Of a stretch of DNA of 64,000 bases, positions 1-8,619 are shown one piece after another. The stretch's first letter is position 1, and each line of letters starts with the position of its first letter. A program made the position numbers and the translations under genes. The notes under the pieces are model-generated. The model saw nothing but the letters and a program-made list of their open reading frames with translations. It was not told the origin of the DNA and searched no databases. Source of the DNA: Citrobacter portucalensis (lineage in GTDB: Bacteria; Pseudomonadota; Gammaproteobacteria; Enterobacterales; Enterobacteriaceae); NCBI RefSeq assembly GCF_002042885.1, contig NZ_MVFY01000007.1:215488-279487 (forward strand), read 5' to 3'.

Positions 1-673
1 GGGTATCGCCCACGGTTAACGCCAACATCGAATCAGGAAATGACGTACGCCAGCTGGTGTCGAGGCGCTCAACGCTGTTATCGGCATATTCCTCGGTAGA
101 GTACTGCGTCAACTGAGTGGTGCTGAGCACGCCGGTCGCATTGAAGGCGCGAATTTCGCTGAAGGTATTGATTGCGCTTTCATCCCCCTGTTGCGTATAG
201 ATATCATAATTGAGCAGCGCCCCGCGTGATGTTGTTGCCGTTGGCGCGGTTTCGGTGGGCGAGTTAAGCTGCGTGGTCGCAAGATCGAGTGAACTGAGCG
301 GCGCAGTAAGCGAGAGCGTTTGCAACTGAACGTTGTAGTCAATGGTTAGCTGGGGGATATCGTTCAGGCAGACGAAGTTAGTGGCGTCTGGAGCAAAGCG
401 AAAGCCCATTTTACGCAGAGTATCTGCTCCTGCATAAAGCTTTCCATTATCGTAGCCAAAATGAACCAGCCCAACGGGATTCCCATTTAAGGTGACGTCG
501 AGATACAAATCGACTCCCGTAATCTGCGAGGCGCTATTAATAACACCATTTTCGTTCTGGTTATTATTCAGCGTTTGTGCGCAAACCATTCCCGATATTA
601 ATACTCCATTGAGAAAGCAATATTTCACCAGAAGCCAGGATCTGTTACAGATCTTGTACTGTTTTTTGGCCAT
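1..673 (-). CDS. Outer-membrane fimbrial usher, N-terminal part (runs off the left edge)
   Basis: Reads as the start of a chaperone-usher outer-membrane usher, which secretes and assembles pilus subunits. A signal peptide with a basic start (MAKKQYK) and hydrophobic core ends near VCA. An usher N-terminal domain follows (GVDLYLDVTLNGNPVG, GYDNGKLYAG, LRKMGFRF, a Cys in NFVCLNDIP). The frame is open to base 1, so only about 224 residues are present. I prefer the ATG at 673, which overlaps the chaperone gene by 29 bases and suggests translational coupling; a GTG at 628 is the alternative. The neighbouring chaperone and spore-coat-U subunit point to the archaic (Csu-like) class. The adhesin gene expected downstream lies outside the window. 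Confidence 0.85.
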   Translation of the reverse strand, partial: MAKKQYKICNRSWLLVKYCFLNGVLISGMVCAQTLNNNQNENGVINSASQITGVDLYLDVTLNGNPVGLVHFGYDNGKLYAGADTLRKMGFRFAPDATNFVCLNDIPQLTIDYNVQLQTLSLTAPLSSLDLATTQLNSPTETAPTATTSRGALLNYDIYTQQGDESAINTFSEIRAFNATGVLSTTQLTQYSTEEYADNSVERLDTSWRTSFPDSMLALTVGDT

Positions 674-1367
674 TGATTGTGACTTCAACTTTCCCGCCGT
701 AATGATTATTCCTGGCTGACGGGGAGACTATCCAGCGCATTGTTGATCCGGGTAAAACGTAGCCTAATAGTCCGGGTGTAATGACTTTTTTAGTACCGTC
801 AGGGCTTATAAATGTTGCAGCAGATAACTGTGCATGCCCATTTCCCTGATTACTGACTTCAATAAATTTTTTGCCATCCAGCTGCTGTAATTTCCATTGC
901 AGTTTTGCCTGCGTTTGTGCCGCTGATGTTGGTTGAATGAAAACGGGAACAGAATAATGCAGCACAAACTGAAGCTTGTTTTTTTCTACTTTTGCAGGCG
1001 GTAACTCATCTATCGACAAACGATAAGCATCTTCGGCATGTGCCGAGGGAGGGCTTGTACGAATAACGCGTATCAGCTGTCGTTCTCCAGGGGCCAATGC
1101 CAACATCGGCGGGCTAATCACCAGCCCCTGAGAGGGGGAGAGTTTGTCGTCATAAGCGCTTTGACTCCAGCGAAAAACCCGAACCTGGGCATTGAGCACA
1201 TTTTCACCCGCGTTACTCAGCCAGATACCATCGGCATTTTGCGTCGCTTGCAACGTTAACGTGACCGGGGCTATTTGCAGTCCGCTGGCGGTGGCAAGAT
1301 TGATGCTCGCAACCATCCCTAGCAGGCATGCGCAGGCACACTGCTTTACAGGCAGTTTTACTCTCAT
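645..1367 (-). CDS. Periplasmic fimbrial chaperone (archaic/Csu type)
   Basis: A 240-residue periplasmic chaperone of the PapD/CsuC superfamily, which caps pilus subunits and passes them to the usher. Residues 1 to about 28 are a Cys-rich signal peptide ending at TASG. The N-terminal Ig-like domain (LQIAPVTLTL, VFRWSQ, LVISPPMLALAPGERQLIRVIR) carries the Pro-rich strand and the conserved Arg that binds subunit C-termini. The second domain ends at VEVTINGQKTVQDL. It lies 14 bases after the subunit gene and overlaps the usher, so the three form one operon. The family call is firm; the exact fimbrial type is inferred from the neighbours. Confidence 0.85.
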   Translation of the reverse strand: MRVKLPVKQCACACLLGMVASINLATASGLQIAPVTLTLQATQNADGIWLSNAGENVLNAQVRVFRWSQSAYDDKLSPSQGLVISPPMLALAPGERQLIRVIRTSPPSAHAEDAYRLSIDELPPAKVEKNKLQFVLHYSVPVFIQPTSAAQTQAKLQWKLQQLDGKKFIEVSNQGNGHAQLSAATFISPDGTKKVITPGLLGYVLPGSTMRWIVSPSARNNHYGGKVEVTINGQKTVQDL

Positions 1368-1381
1368 ATGGCTTCCTGAAG

Positions 1382-1912
1382 TTAGTAGTTAACGTTAACC
1401 GTTACCGTGTCGGCATAGTTGTCAGGCGTGAAGTTGGCGTTCGGTGCGGTGGCATAAACGGTAAAAGTCTGCGCCAGCCCAGTTCCGGTTGCCGCAACGC
1501 CGTTTCCTGGTTCGGTAGTGGTGGCAGTATTCCCCCAAACCGGGCCTGTTGCTGATGTTTGATTGAGTTGATAGGGCACTTTGTCGGTATTCGTCGCCGA
1601 ATTAGCCACTGAGGACATCGCCCCGGCGCCGAGGGCATTACCGCCGTTAGCCGTTGAAGGCGCGAGGCCAATAAAATAGGGCGTCGTCTTTGAACAGTTG
1701 ACAGAAATCGTGTTGTTTCCACTCGTGTTAGTTGCCGTAGTATTGACGGGCCCAAGCGTAATATTTGAAGCTGAACCGGCAGTCACGGTACAGGCCTTTT
1801 GAATCGTCATCAGCACCTGAAATGTTCCGTTAACGGTTGCTGCATTTGCCACAGAAATAATGGAAAAGGCGCAGCAACAAAGAATTAAGCGTTTGTCTAA
1901 GACTAGAGCCAT
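1382..1912 (-). CDS. Spore coat U-domain fimbrial subunit
   Basis: A secreted SCPU (spore coat protein U) domain protein of 176 residues, the pilin type of archaic chaperone-usher fimbriae. The signal peptide ends near VANA. The mature protein starts TVNGTFQVLMTIQKACTV, has the conserved early Cys pair partner (SVNCSKTTPYFIGL), and ends with the family tail DNYADTVTVNVNY. I chose the ATG at 1912, which has AAGG motifs just upstream, over an in-frame TTG at 1930. The gene is first in the operon with chaperone and usher. Full Csu operons usually have several SCPU genes; only one is visible, so it is either the only upstream subunit or part of a reduced operon. Confidence 0.85.
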   Translation of the reverse strand: MALVLDKRLILCCCAFSIISVANAATVNGTFQVLMTIQKACTVTAGSASNITLGPVNTTATNTSGNNTISVNCSKTTPYFIGLAPSTANGGNALGAGAMSSVANSATNTDKVPYQLNQTSATGPVWGNTATTTEPGNGVAATGTGLAQTFTVYATAPNANFTPDNYADTVTVNVNY

Positions 1913-2221
1913 ATCCTTTACCTTTTTCAAATAACCACATTTATTACTTTAGAAAAACAATAATGTGGCACAAGAAGACATAATTTAACCCTAGAATAAG
2001 TATTAGACGTACGCCAGTTGATCTAATGAATTTTACTTAGGAAAAAGGTGATGTCGTCTGCAAAAAAATAATACCAATGGGTTAGTATATTGTTTTATTT
2101 TTATGCTATGGCCGGGGTTAAGTCAGGAGGATAGAGGGCAACATATTCCTTGGGTGGTACTAAAAATAACCAGCCAAAAAATGAGAGTTGTATGATTTAT
2201 CTTACACGTATTACGTGTAGG
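1913..2221. other. AT-rich intergenic region upstream of the fimbrial operon
   Basis: This 309-base stretch lies between the end of bluR and the SCPU gene, both on the minus strand. It should hold the fimbrial promoter and possibly the bluR terminator. It is AT-rich near the SCPU start. I see no clear operator, hairpin terminator or small gene in it; an 83-codon frame here has no recognisable content. Confidence 0.4.
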
Positions 2222-2953
2222 TTACGGGCTGTGGAAAATGACCTTATAACCTTGTTCATTCCAGTGTTGGAGCAGTTCATTTTGTCTGCGGGTTGGCGTA
2301 ATACCGGTCCAGACAAAAAGGGTTTGCCCAGGGAAAAGTTCAGGTCTTGGCGATTCAATGGGTTCAGCCAGAACGGCAATATGCCAACCAGATTGCGATA
2401 AGCGCCAGGCTTCGAGCCACAGACGGGTTCTGTCTTCAACATCCCAGGCCATCAGGAGGGCATCCTTTCCTGACTTGCGCCGCGTTTCAGACAGCAGTGT
2501 GGCAACATATTCAATCAATGCGCCATCAAGCATGCTGTTCATTATGCGGGATGTATTATGGTCAAGTATCAGCCGTTGACGTACGGGAAGATAAACGTGA
2601 TCGATCAGCGCATCTACGGGGTGAACGCGACCGAGTGCGGTAATTTTGGCTCGCAGCTTCGGCGGATGCGCCATGCGAAGAATGCTCATCATCTCTTCTT
2701 GTAATTGATTCCAGTCGTCGTCAGCATGACGGGTACTGGTTTCCAGCAATGCCTTAACTTTCCCAACAGGTATGCCATTGCTAATCCAACGTTTTATTTC
2801 TTCAATACGCTGAATATCTTCTTCATCAAAGAGTCGGTGGCCACCTTCACTGCGTTGAGGTTTGAGTAAACCGTAACGTCGTTGCCATGCCCGAAGGGTG
2901 ACAGGATTTATCCCGCAACGTTCTGCGACATCCCCAATGCTGTAATAAGCCAT
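2222..2953 (-). CDS. bluR: MerR-family repressor BluR
   Basis: A 243-residue MerR-like repressor that shuts off the ycgZ-ymgA-ariR operon until the blue-light sensor BluF antagonises it. The N-terminal winged helix ([20 protein letters not shown], then [10 protein letters not shown] and [10 protein letters not shown]) is the MerR DNA-binding domain. The C-terminal B12-binding-like fold ends at [11 protein letters not shown]. The ATG at 2953 gives the same length as E. coli BluR; an upstream in-frame Met at 2968 would add five residues. Two TTGTACAA boxes lie just upstream, which suggests autoregulation. MlrA is the nearest alternative, but the sequence after the helix-turn-helix matches BluR as I remember it. 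Confidence 0.93.
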   Translation of the reverse strand: MAYYSIGDVAERCGINPVTLRAWQRRYGLLKPQRSEGGHRLFDEEDIQRIEEIKRWISNGIPVGKVKALLETSTRHADDDWNQLQEEMMSILRMAHPPKLRAKITALGRVHPVDALIDHVYLPVRQRLILDHNTSRIMNSMLDGALIEYVATLLSETRRKSGKDALLMAWDVEDRTRLWLEAWRLSQSGWHIAVLAEPIESPRPELFPGQTLFVWTGITPTRRQNELLQHWNEQGYKVIFHSP

Positions 2954-3006
2954 AGTTCCCCCGGACACTCCTGATTCTCCGTCACCGATATGCGGTTCCT
3001 GTTACT

Positions 3007-3033
3007 TTGTACAACATGCATCAAATTGTACAA
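3007..3033. promoter_or_regulatory. Paired TTGTACAA boxes upstream of bluR (putative BluR operator)
   Basis: Two perfect 8-base palindromes TTGTACAA lie at 3007-3014 and 3026-3033, with starts 19 bases apart, that is, on nearly the same helix face. The same box recurs upstream of ycgZ. Their presence only around the bluR/bluF/ycgZ genes makes BluR the likely binder. This is inferred from position and repetition. Confidence 0.6.
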
Positions 3034-3156
3034 AACATACAGAGGATTCTAGCAAAATTAAGATTTACTTTACTATCACGCAGGGAGTAAATGCTGAATT
3101 TTTATGTTCAGCATGAGGGCGGTTGTTTTGATTGTTTATTTATAACAATGCGTTAG

Positions 3157-4386
3157 TTATTTTGACGCTGAGAAATCATTTTTCTCTGGCCATGCAACAG
3201 ACGGAATACCATTCAGGCAGGCTTGTGCAAAAAGGTTACCCTGGAAGATTTCAATACCTGCGGACTCAAGCCACATCCACTCTTCAGGTTTTTCAACGCC
3301 GACTGCGGAAATCATGATTTCCAGTGAAGTGCAACATTTGATAATTGCCTGAATGATGGCCTGTCTTGGTCCACTTTTATGCACATCCGTGATCAGCTCG
3401 CGGCTTATCTTAATTCGGTCGGGTTGAAAACGAGACAGAAGCTGAAGCCCGGCAAAACCTGCCCCAAAATGATCTATCGCCACACAGATCCCCGCAGCCT
3501 TGAGTGACTTTACGGCCTGCGCGAACGTATCAAAGCGCGATATAACTTCGCTTTCGGTAAACTCTACAATGATTTGTTCAGGCACCAGTCCGTGCGCCGC
3601 GATTTCGTTTATCAGAAAGCTGACTGCATCGGGTTTGTTTACCAGGGTCATGGGGAGCAGATTGACTGACAGCATTTTGTCGTTAAGTCCCAGCGCGCTT
3701 GCCATTGCAAAAGCAGTCTTTTTGCTCTGCAGATCGGCGGTATACAGTTCTTCAGGATTTAAGTTGCCAAAATAAGTTGCGGGCGTTTCACCGTCTCTAC
3801 CACGAATAAGTGCTTCCAGAGCAATGACGCGCTGCGACATAGGATCGATAATGGGTTGAAAAGCAAAGCTGAAATCGATATTGGACGGGAGTGTGCTTTC
3901 ATCCAGGAGAGTACAAGAGTTGTCGGCAATAAAACTCCAGTAATCAGGCGCAGGTATTTCAAAATAACTCGATTTTTCCGTCGCAAGGACAAATGTGCGG
4001 AAAAACTGTAATGCCCGGTCATCATAGGTGAGCTGAAATTTTGATGTTCCCTTGTTAAGTACCGCTTGCAGGACGTCATTGCGTTCATGTTTTTGTAAAT
4101 CAAATAACTCCATTCCCACCTTTCCGAATCTTCTCGCAGGCGCGTAATCACACATCAGCTCAACGATATTGTGGTGCCGTGGATCGTTACATATACAACG
4201 ATAAATCTCTTTTACCTGCACCTCAGGTCCTTCAAGCAGTTGGAAAAAGTGGCGGCCATTAAAGAGTAAAATCCCCGTAACATCGGATCGCCGGTTTTTT
4301 AGATTTGCGACTGTCACCATATCCTCAAGCGCTTTGAGGGGGGCGTCATCACGTAGATGGCTACGGTAAATAATGGTCGTGAGCAT
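3157..4386 (-). CDS. bluF: Blue-light sensor BluF (BLUF + degenerate EAL)
   Basis: A 409-residue photoreceptor. Residues 1 to about 95 are a BLUF flavin-binding domain (LTTIIYRSHL, NLKNRRSDVTGILLFNGRHFFQLLEGP). A linker follows, then an EAL domain from about residue 145 (ALEALIRGRDG, IIVEFTESEV, PDRIKISRELI). The catalytic Asp-Asp motif of active c-di-GMP phosphodiesterases is replaced by IDHFGAGFAGL, so enzyme activity is unlikely. This agrees with the known BluF role as a light-dependent anti-repressor that binds BluR. It is slightly longer than I recall for E. coli (403 residues). It is transcribed in the same direction as bluR, with its own upstream region. Confidence 0.93.
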   Translation of the reverse strand: MLTTIIYRSHLRDDAPLKALEDMVTVANLKNRRSDVTGILLFNGRHFFQLLEGPEVQVKEIYRCICNDPRHHNIVELMCDYAPARRFGKVGMELFDLQKHERNDVLQAVLNKGTSKFQLTYDDRALQFFRTFVLATEKSSYFEIPAPDYWSFIADNSCTLLDESTLPSNIDFSFAFQPIIDPMSQRVIALEALIRGRDGETPATYFGNLNPEELYTADLQSKKTAFAMASALGLNDKMLSVNLLPMTLVNKPDAVSFLINEIAAHGLVPEQIIVEFTESEVISRFDTFAQAVKSLKAAGICVAIDHFGAGFAGLQLLSRFQPDRIKISRELITDVHKSGPRQAIIQAIIKCCTSLEIMISAVGVEKPEEWMWLESAGIEIFQGNLFAQACLNGIPSVAWPEKNDFSASK

Positions 4387-4532
4387 GGACAGTCCGGGAT
4401 CAAGGGAAGGGAAGAGATATGGACAGTATCAAACAAACCAGCTTATGTCCTGATTTTAATACATTATTCTAACTTTATTTTTACAAACAAAGGCCCTTAA
4501 AAAGATCGAATTCATTCGTTAAACGAAGTGGA

Positions 4533-4648
4533 TTGTACAACTGAATTTGATTTTATGTAGTTTGATATTTGGCTAAATTACTGATTATATTGATTTAGCA
4601 CTTTTTGACAAAAATTGATGGTTCGCGTTGTACACATTTTTGGTACAA
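4533..4648. promoter_or_regulatory. bluF-ycgZ intergenic region with BluR-like operator boxes
   Basis: The 318-base gap between divergent bluF and ycgZ contains TTGTACAA at 4533-4540 and an interrupted palindrome TTGTAC (4628-4633) with GTACAA (4643-4648). The second lies about 55 bases before the ycgZ start, where a repressor would block transcription. The boxes match those upstream of bluR. Assignment to BluR is by inference. Confidence 0.6.
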
Positions 4649-4704
4649 CTTTGCTACTGTTATAAAACTTAATATTCACCAGCATTTTGTTACAGGAGCA
4701 TGAC

Positions 4705-4941
4705 ATGCAGCAGCATACCGTTCGCACTGATACTGCAAGCGCGATTTCTCGTTACTTTGCGAAGGCGCATCTGCCAACTCAACAGGAAACATTGGGAGAA
4801 ATCGTCACTGAGATACTCAAGGATGGACGAAATCTGAACCGCAAATCACTTTGCACCAAGCTTCTGTGTCGTCTTGAAAAAGCATCCGGGGAGAAAGAAC
4901 AGAAACATTACAATGCGTTAATTGGCCTGCTTTTTGAGTAA
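4705..4941 (+). CDS. ycgZ: BluR-regulated connector protein YcgZ
   Basis: A small protein of 78 residues, the same length as I recall for E. coli YcgZ, including the conserved core QQETLGEIVTEILKDGRNL and the tail EQKHYNALIGLLFE. In E. coli it belongs to the small connector proteins of the BluR regulon, which act through the Rcs phosphorelay to raise colanic acid and lower curli. The ATG at 4705 follows a good AGGAG ribosome site; an upstream in-frame start at 4687 is less likely. It is the first gene of the ycgZ-ymgA-ariR operon, behind the putative BluR boxes. Confidence 0.9.
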   Translation: MQQHTVRTDTASAISRYFAKAHLPTQQETLGEIVTEILKDGRNLNRKSLCTKLLCRLEKASGEKEQKHYNALIGLLFE

Positions 4942-4981
4942 AATAAACCCCTTACTTATAGGGGTAAGTAGTGAAGGAGTT

Positions 4982-5254
4982 ATGAAGAAAACTGATAGTG
5001 AACGCCTGAAACATGAAATTACAGGTTTGGCTGTGCTAGAAATTTTGCGAATGCATACAGACGTTTCGTTAGCTGCAGTGATTAAGCAATTGCGACTTAT
5101 GCAGGCCAGTGAAATAGATGGCACACGCAAGCAATTAATTGACAGCGTTATCAATGATTTTACAAACATTAATCCGGGGAAGATAAGTAGAAAACCGGAT
5201 AAAACCAGAGATGAGAGTGCTTTCAGTGCCAGCAAAAACCCTAAATTACATTAA
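4982..5254 (+). CDS. ymgA: BluR-regulated connector protein YmgA
   Basis: A 90-residue small protein, the same length as E. coli YmgA and alike in its first half ([25 protein letters not shown]). The C-terminal half is divergent and polar. The helical region is related to AriR and YcgZ, and the family acts on biofilm matrix through RcsC/RcsB. A GAAGGAG ribosome site lies directly before the ATG at 4982. It lies 40 bases after ycgZ and 34 before ariR, so co-transcription is likely. Confidence 0.85.
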   Translation: MKKTDSERLKHEITGLAVLEILRMHTDVSLAAVIKQLRLMQASEIDGTRKQLIDSVINDFTNINPGKISRKPDKTRDESAFSASKNPKLH

Positions 5255-5288
5255 AGATAATCTTCCAGACTATACAAGCGAGGTTACC

Positions 5289-5555
5289 ATGCTTCATGAA
5301 ATTAATGTCCACAGTGTAATGACGGATAAAGCTTTATCAAGTTACTTCCATAATGCAGGTGAGCTATTAGCAGATGAGTCTGTGGTATTGGGACAGGCGG
5401 TAACAAATGTAATTCTGGCAGGTGATAATGTTAATAATAAAAACATCATTTTAAGCCTGATTAGTTCTCTGGAATCAACAGTTGATGTTGTCCAGGCAGA
5501 TGTTATCAGAAAAACCCTGGAAATAGTGCTGCGCTACACAGCTGACGACGTCTAA
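5289..5555 (+). CDS. ariR: Biofilm and acid-resistance regulator AriR
   Basis: An 88-residue protein with the E. coli AriR (YmgB) length and its strongly conserved segment [18 protein letters not shown], ending [16 protein letters not shown]. coli AriR is a small helical dimer reported to bind DNA and influence biofilm and acid resistance; it also acts as a connector to the Rcs system. The ATG at 5289 (MLHEIN) follows GAGGTT; an in-frame GTG-type start at 5211 would overlap ymgA and is unlikely. It is the last of the three small regulators in the operon. Confidence 0.9.
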   Translation: MLHEINVHSVMTDKALSSYFHNAGELLADESVVLGQAVTNVILAGDNVNNKNIILSLISSLESTVDVVQADVIRKTLEIVLRYTADDV

Positions 5556-5688
5556 AAAGTCTTCATATTAATATAATATGTACAGTACCTTTGTTATATG
5601 CTGAAAGCACTCATGCTGAGCATTTTTTTGATTAAGACTATACATAGCACCCTCTCTAGAACAATTGTGATTTTTCATTGAGGCCATA

Positions 5689-6240
5689 ATGATGAACATC
5701 GTTCAGGAACACACTGGAAACGCAGAGTTATGGATTGATGATATTTTTATCAGGCAAGGGCTAAAGAATATTCTTGCAGATATTGTTTTCGAAGATGATA
5801 AGACGCATCTGGTTTTTTTCACCGCCAATCACTTTGAGGCGGTAAAAAGGCAAAATTACGATCTGAAAACGCATCGTCTGGTACTGCTGATTGATGGTCA
5901 TCTGTACAGATATCTCAATGATTTATCACTTTACAGACTGCCAATAGATGTTAGCGTTGCCACATTCAAACAATTTATTATTGATATTACTCGTTCTGGC
6001 GGTATACACGACAATCAGTCAGAACTAAATATTTCGCTGACTGCGCGAGATAAATATATTCTAACGCAGTTAGGAGAAGGTCGAACTATTTTTGAGATAT
6101 CCGCCTTGTTAAATCTACATTTGAAAACGATTTACCAGGCCAGGCAGAATCTGATCAAGAAGCTTGGTTGTTCTGGGCTGATTGATTTTCAGGGAATACT
6201 GCGAGCGAAAATATTCCGCAACTGGCTGGAACATGCCTGA
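5689..6240 (+). CDS. LuxR-type HTH regulator at the ymgC position
   Basis: A 183-residue protein with a C-terminal LuxR/FixJ helix-turn-helix (LTARDKYILTQLGEGRTIFE, then LNLHLKTIYQARQNLIKKLG). The N-terminal 110 residues lack a clear phospho-acceptor Asp pocket, so it resembles small orphan LuxR-type regulators rather than a response regulator. It begins 133 bases after ariR, where E. coli has ymgC. Position suggests a role in the same light and biofilm circuit, either as part of the BluR operon or from its own promoter. I do not recognise a named orthologue. Confidence 0.75.
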   Translation: MMNIVQEHTGNAELWIDDIFIRQGLKNILADIVFEDDKTHLVFFTANHFEAVKRQNYDLKTHRLVLLIDGHLYRYLNDLSLYRLPIDVSVATFKQFIIDITRSGGIHDNQSELNISLTARDKYILTQLGEGRTIFEISALLNLHLKTIYQARQNLIKKLGCSGLIDFQGILRAKIFRNWLEHA

Positions 6241-6276
6241 ATAAATCGACAGTTCGTACTTACTTTTGGGGGAAAC

Positions 6277-6297
6277 GACAGGGCCAATGGCCCTGTC
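6277..6297. terminator. Hairpin between the LuxR-type gene and cscB
   Basis: A perfect 9-base-pair stem (GACAGGGCC and GGCCCTGTC) with a 3-base loop lies between two convergent genes. It lacks a strong T tract on either side, so its strength as an intrinsic terminator is uncertain; it may serve both directions. Confidence 0.55.
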
Positions 6298-6316
6298 CGA
6301 TATATTTTAAACTTCG

Positions 6317-7576
6317 CTACTCTGTCACCAGTTCATTTCCCATCTTCTGCTGATGATGTTTTTTGCTCAACGAGAAGTAGCCAAATATTAGCGTTATTAC
6401 CACAATGCTGGCCATAATCAGGAAGATTTCCTGATAGCCCACTTTATCAAACAACTTACCGACAGGCAGTGACAGCACGATAATGCCAATGGAACTGGCG
6501 ATATTGAAGCCAATAAGATATATCGTTGATGACAGGCGTTTATCAAAATTTGCTACGCTGAATTTAAACACTGAAATAACAAACAGTGGGACTTCCAGCG
6601 CATGAAGCATTTTAATCAAGGAGATAATATAGATATCGGTGAACAGTGCTGAACCCAGGATTCGACAGGTCATGATTGTGCCACCCAGCAGCAATGCGGA
6701 TTTAGGCCCGATGCGGTTAATCAGGAATGGAACCAGCGCCATACCGACGGCTTCCATAAAGACCTGTACCGAGTTGAGGTAGCCGTATACGCGTGGTGCC
6801 AGTTCGGGATCGTCAAATAAGCTGGCGTAAAACACCGGGAACATCTGCTGATCGTAGATGCTATAGAACGACCAGGTACCGACGACAAAGATGACGAAAA
6901 ACCAGAACTGCGTATCTTTGAAGATAGTGAGAAAATCATTTCGGGTCAGCGCGTCAGGTTCAGGAGAACGCGTTTTTACAGAAGATGGGGCGGGTGAGTT
7001 GGTTTTGAACAACACGTTAATCAACAGGAATAACACCCCCATTACCGATACGCACCAGAAGTTAATGTGTGGGTTGATGCTGAAGAAGATACCGCCAACA
7101 AATGTCCCTGCGGCGTAGCCAAGCGATCCCCACAAGCGGGCGGTGCCGAATTCAAAGTTGAATTTGCGGCTCACTTTTTCGACGAAGCTTTCTACCAGAC
7201 CACAACCCGCGAGGTAGCCAAGGCCAAAGAAAATGGCTCCCAGCGCCATACCAAGTTTGAAGTTGGAGGTCAGCAGCGGTTCGTAAACATAAATCAGGAA
7301 CGGGCCGCTGAGCGTGATGACTATCCCCATCAGCCAGATAAGGTGTTTACGGGTTCCGAGCTTATCCTGCAGAAAACCGTAGACCAGCATAAACAGCATG
7401 CTAAAGAACTGGTTTACGGCATACAGCATTCCCAGCTCCGTTCCGGACAGGCCAAGTTTATTTTTTAGCCATATCGCATAAAAAGACCACCACAACGACC
7501 AGGCGGCAAAGAAAAAAAGCAGATACCCGGACGAGTACCGATATTTGTCATTACTGAACGGCATATTTATCTTCAT
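6317..7576 (-). CDS. cscB: Sucrose:proton symporter CscB
   Basis: A 419-residue member of the oligosaccharide:H+ symporter family (LacY/RafB/CscB) with 12 predicted membrane helices. Strong CscB markers are LFFFAAWSLWWSFYAIWLKN, VNQFFSMLFML, FGLGYLAGCGLVESF, SINPHINFW, WSFYSIYDQQMFPVFYASLF and KFSVANFDKRLSSTIYLIGF. It imports sucrose unphosphorylated into the cytoplasm. I chose the ATG at 7576 (MKINMPFSNDKY); the frame is open farther upstream into cscK. It lies 65 bases after cscK as the last gene of cscA-cscK-cscB. A decayed relative of this gene lies at about 19.1-19.35 kb. Confidence 0.93.
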   Translation of the reverse strand: MKINMPFSNDKYRYSSGYLLFFFAAWSLWWSFYAIWLKNKLGLSGTELGMLYAVNQFFSMLFMLVYGFLQDKLGTRKHLIWLMGIVITLSGPFLIYVYEPLLTSNFKLGMALGAIFFGLGYLAGCGLVESFVEKVSRKFNFEFGTARLWGSLGYAAGTFVGGIFFSINPHINFWCVSVMGVLFLLINVLFKTNSPAPSSVKTRSPEPDALTRNDFLTIFKDTQFWFFVIFVVGTWSFYSIYDQQMFPVFYASLFDDPELAPRVYGYLNSVQVFMEAVGMALVPFLINRIGPKSALLLGGTIMTCRILGSALFTDIYIISLIKMLHALEVPLFVISVFKFSVANFDKRLSSTIYLIGFNIASSIGIIVLSLPVGKLFDKVGYQEIFLIMASIVVITLIFGYFSLSKKHHQQKMGNELVTE

Positions 7577-7641
7577 GATTTTTCCAATCCAGATCAGGTC
7601 ATTGTAAGGTCTTTCTGATACGACGTAACGAGTGCGCTTTA

Positions 7642-8589
7642 TTACGGGGTAATCGTCCTCCGTAGCGACGGTTGTGACTGAATAAAGCTGCTCAGGTGTT
7701 GGTTGTCGGGAAACGCGCTTAGCGCGCCACGCCGGGTGGTCGCCAGAGCACCACAAGCGCTGGCCTGCTCGATAAGTGGAAGTAGCGTTGACGTCGATTT
7801 GGGCCAGCCTTCCTCGGCGAGTGCCGCCAGCAACCCGGCCATAAAGGCATCACCGGCGCCAGTGGTATCAATACTTTCGACGTTATAGCCGCTTAAAGTT
7901 AGCCTGCTGTTTTGCCAGAAAGCGATAGCGCCGTCGGCACCGCGGGTGACGATTTTCAGGCGTGCAGGAAAATCAACCAGACGTTCGCAGGCGCTACTGA
8001 GACAGTTGGTCTGCGTTAGCCACAGCAGTTCTTCTTCCGACATCTTCAGAATGTCGCTCTGCCGGGCAAACTCGTTGACAAGGTCAAACATCTGCATCTC
8101 GTTGCTCCACATCTGCGGACGCAGATTGATGTCAAAGCTCAGAGTGCCGCCGGTCTGTCGCAATGCGGCCATAGCCTGGGCGAGGGTGGCGCGGCAGTCA
8201 GGGGCAACCAGCGCCAGCGAGCAGAAGTGCAGAATATCGGCGCCAAAGTCGGGCAGGCTCGCCGGGCTGAGAAATTGATCGGCAGACGGATTGACCAAAA
8301 ACTCAAACTGCCGCTCGCCGTTGGGAGCCAGTGAAACCAGTACGGTACTGGTGTGCTGATGTGCATCAAACTCCAGACTTCCTGTATCCACCAGCGCTGT
8401 TTCCAGCGTCTGATGCAGAAAGCGACCAAAAGTGTCATTGCCCACACGGCCAATAAAACCGCTGGCGCGGCCAAGGCGAGCCACGCCGATTGCCACATTG
8501 AAGGGAGCGCCTCCCGCGCAGGCTTCAAACTGCATATTGTCGCGCGGCAATAAATCCACCACAGCGTCTCCGAGCGTCCAGATAGTCAT
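7642..8589 (-). CDS. cscK: Fructokinase CscK
   Basis: A PfkB/ribokinase-family sugar kinase of 315 residues that phosphorylates the fructose released by CscA to fructose 6-phosphate. The N-terminal signature CAGGAPFNVAIGVARLG and the catalytic TTGAGDAFMAGLLAAL (with the base Asp) are intact. It is slightly longer at the C terminus than the csc fructokinases I recall (about 305). It starts 30 bases after cscA, and its role follows from its place between sucrose hydrolase and permease. Confidence 0.92.
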   Translation of the reverse strand: MTIWTLGDAVVDLLPRDNMQFEACAGGAPFNVAIGVARLGRASGFIGRVGNDTFGRFLHQTLETALVDTGSLEFDAHQHTSTVLVSLAPNGERQFEFLVNPSADQFLSPASLPDFGADILHFCSLALVAPDCRATLAQAMAALRQTGGTLSFDINLRPQMWSNEMQMFDLVNEFARQSDILKMSEEELLWLTQTNCLSSACERLVDFPARLKIVTRGADGAIAFWQNSRLTLSGYNVESIDTTGAGDAFMAGLLAALAEEGWPKSTSTLLPLIEQASACGALATTRRGALSAFPDNQHLSSFIQSQPSLRRTITP

Positions 8590-8619
8590 TATTTTTCCCC
8601 AAAGCAGTAGGACGGGTGT

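Noticed and set aside
3157..4386. BluF as an active c-di-GMP phosphodiesterase
   Set aside because: The catalytic Asp-Asp region of the EAL domain reads IDHFGAGFAGL, so key residues are missing.
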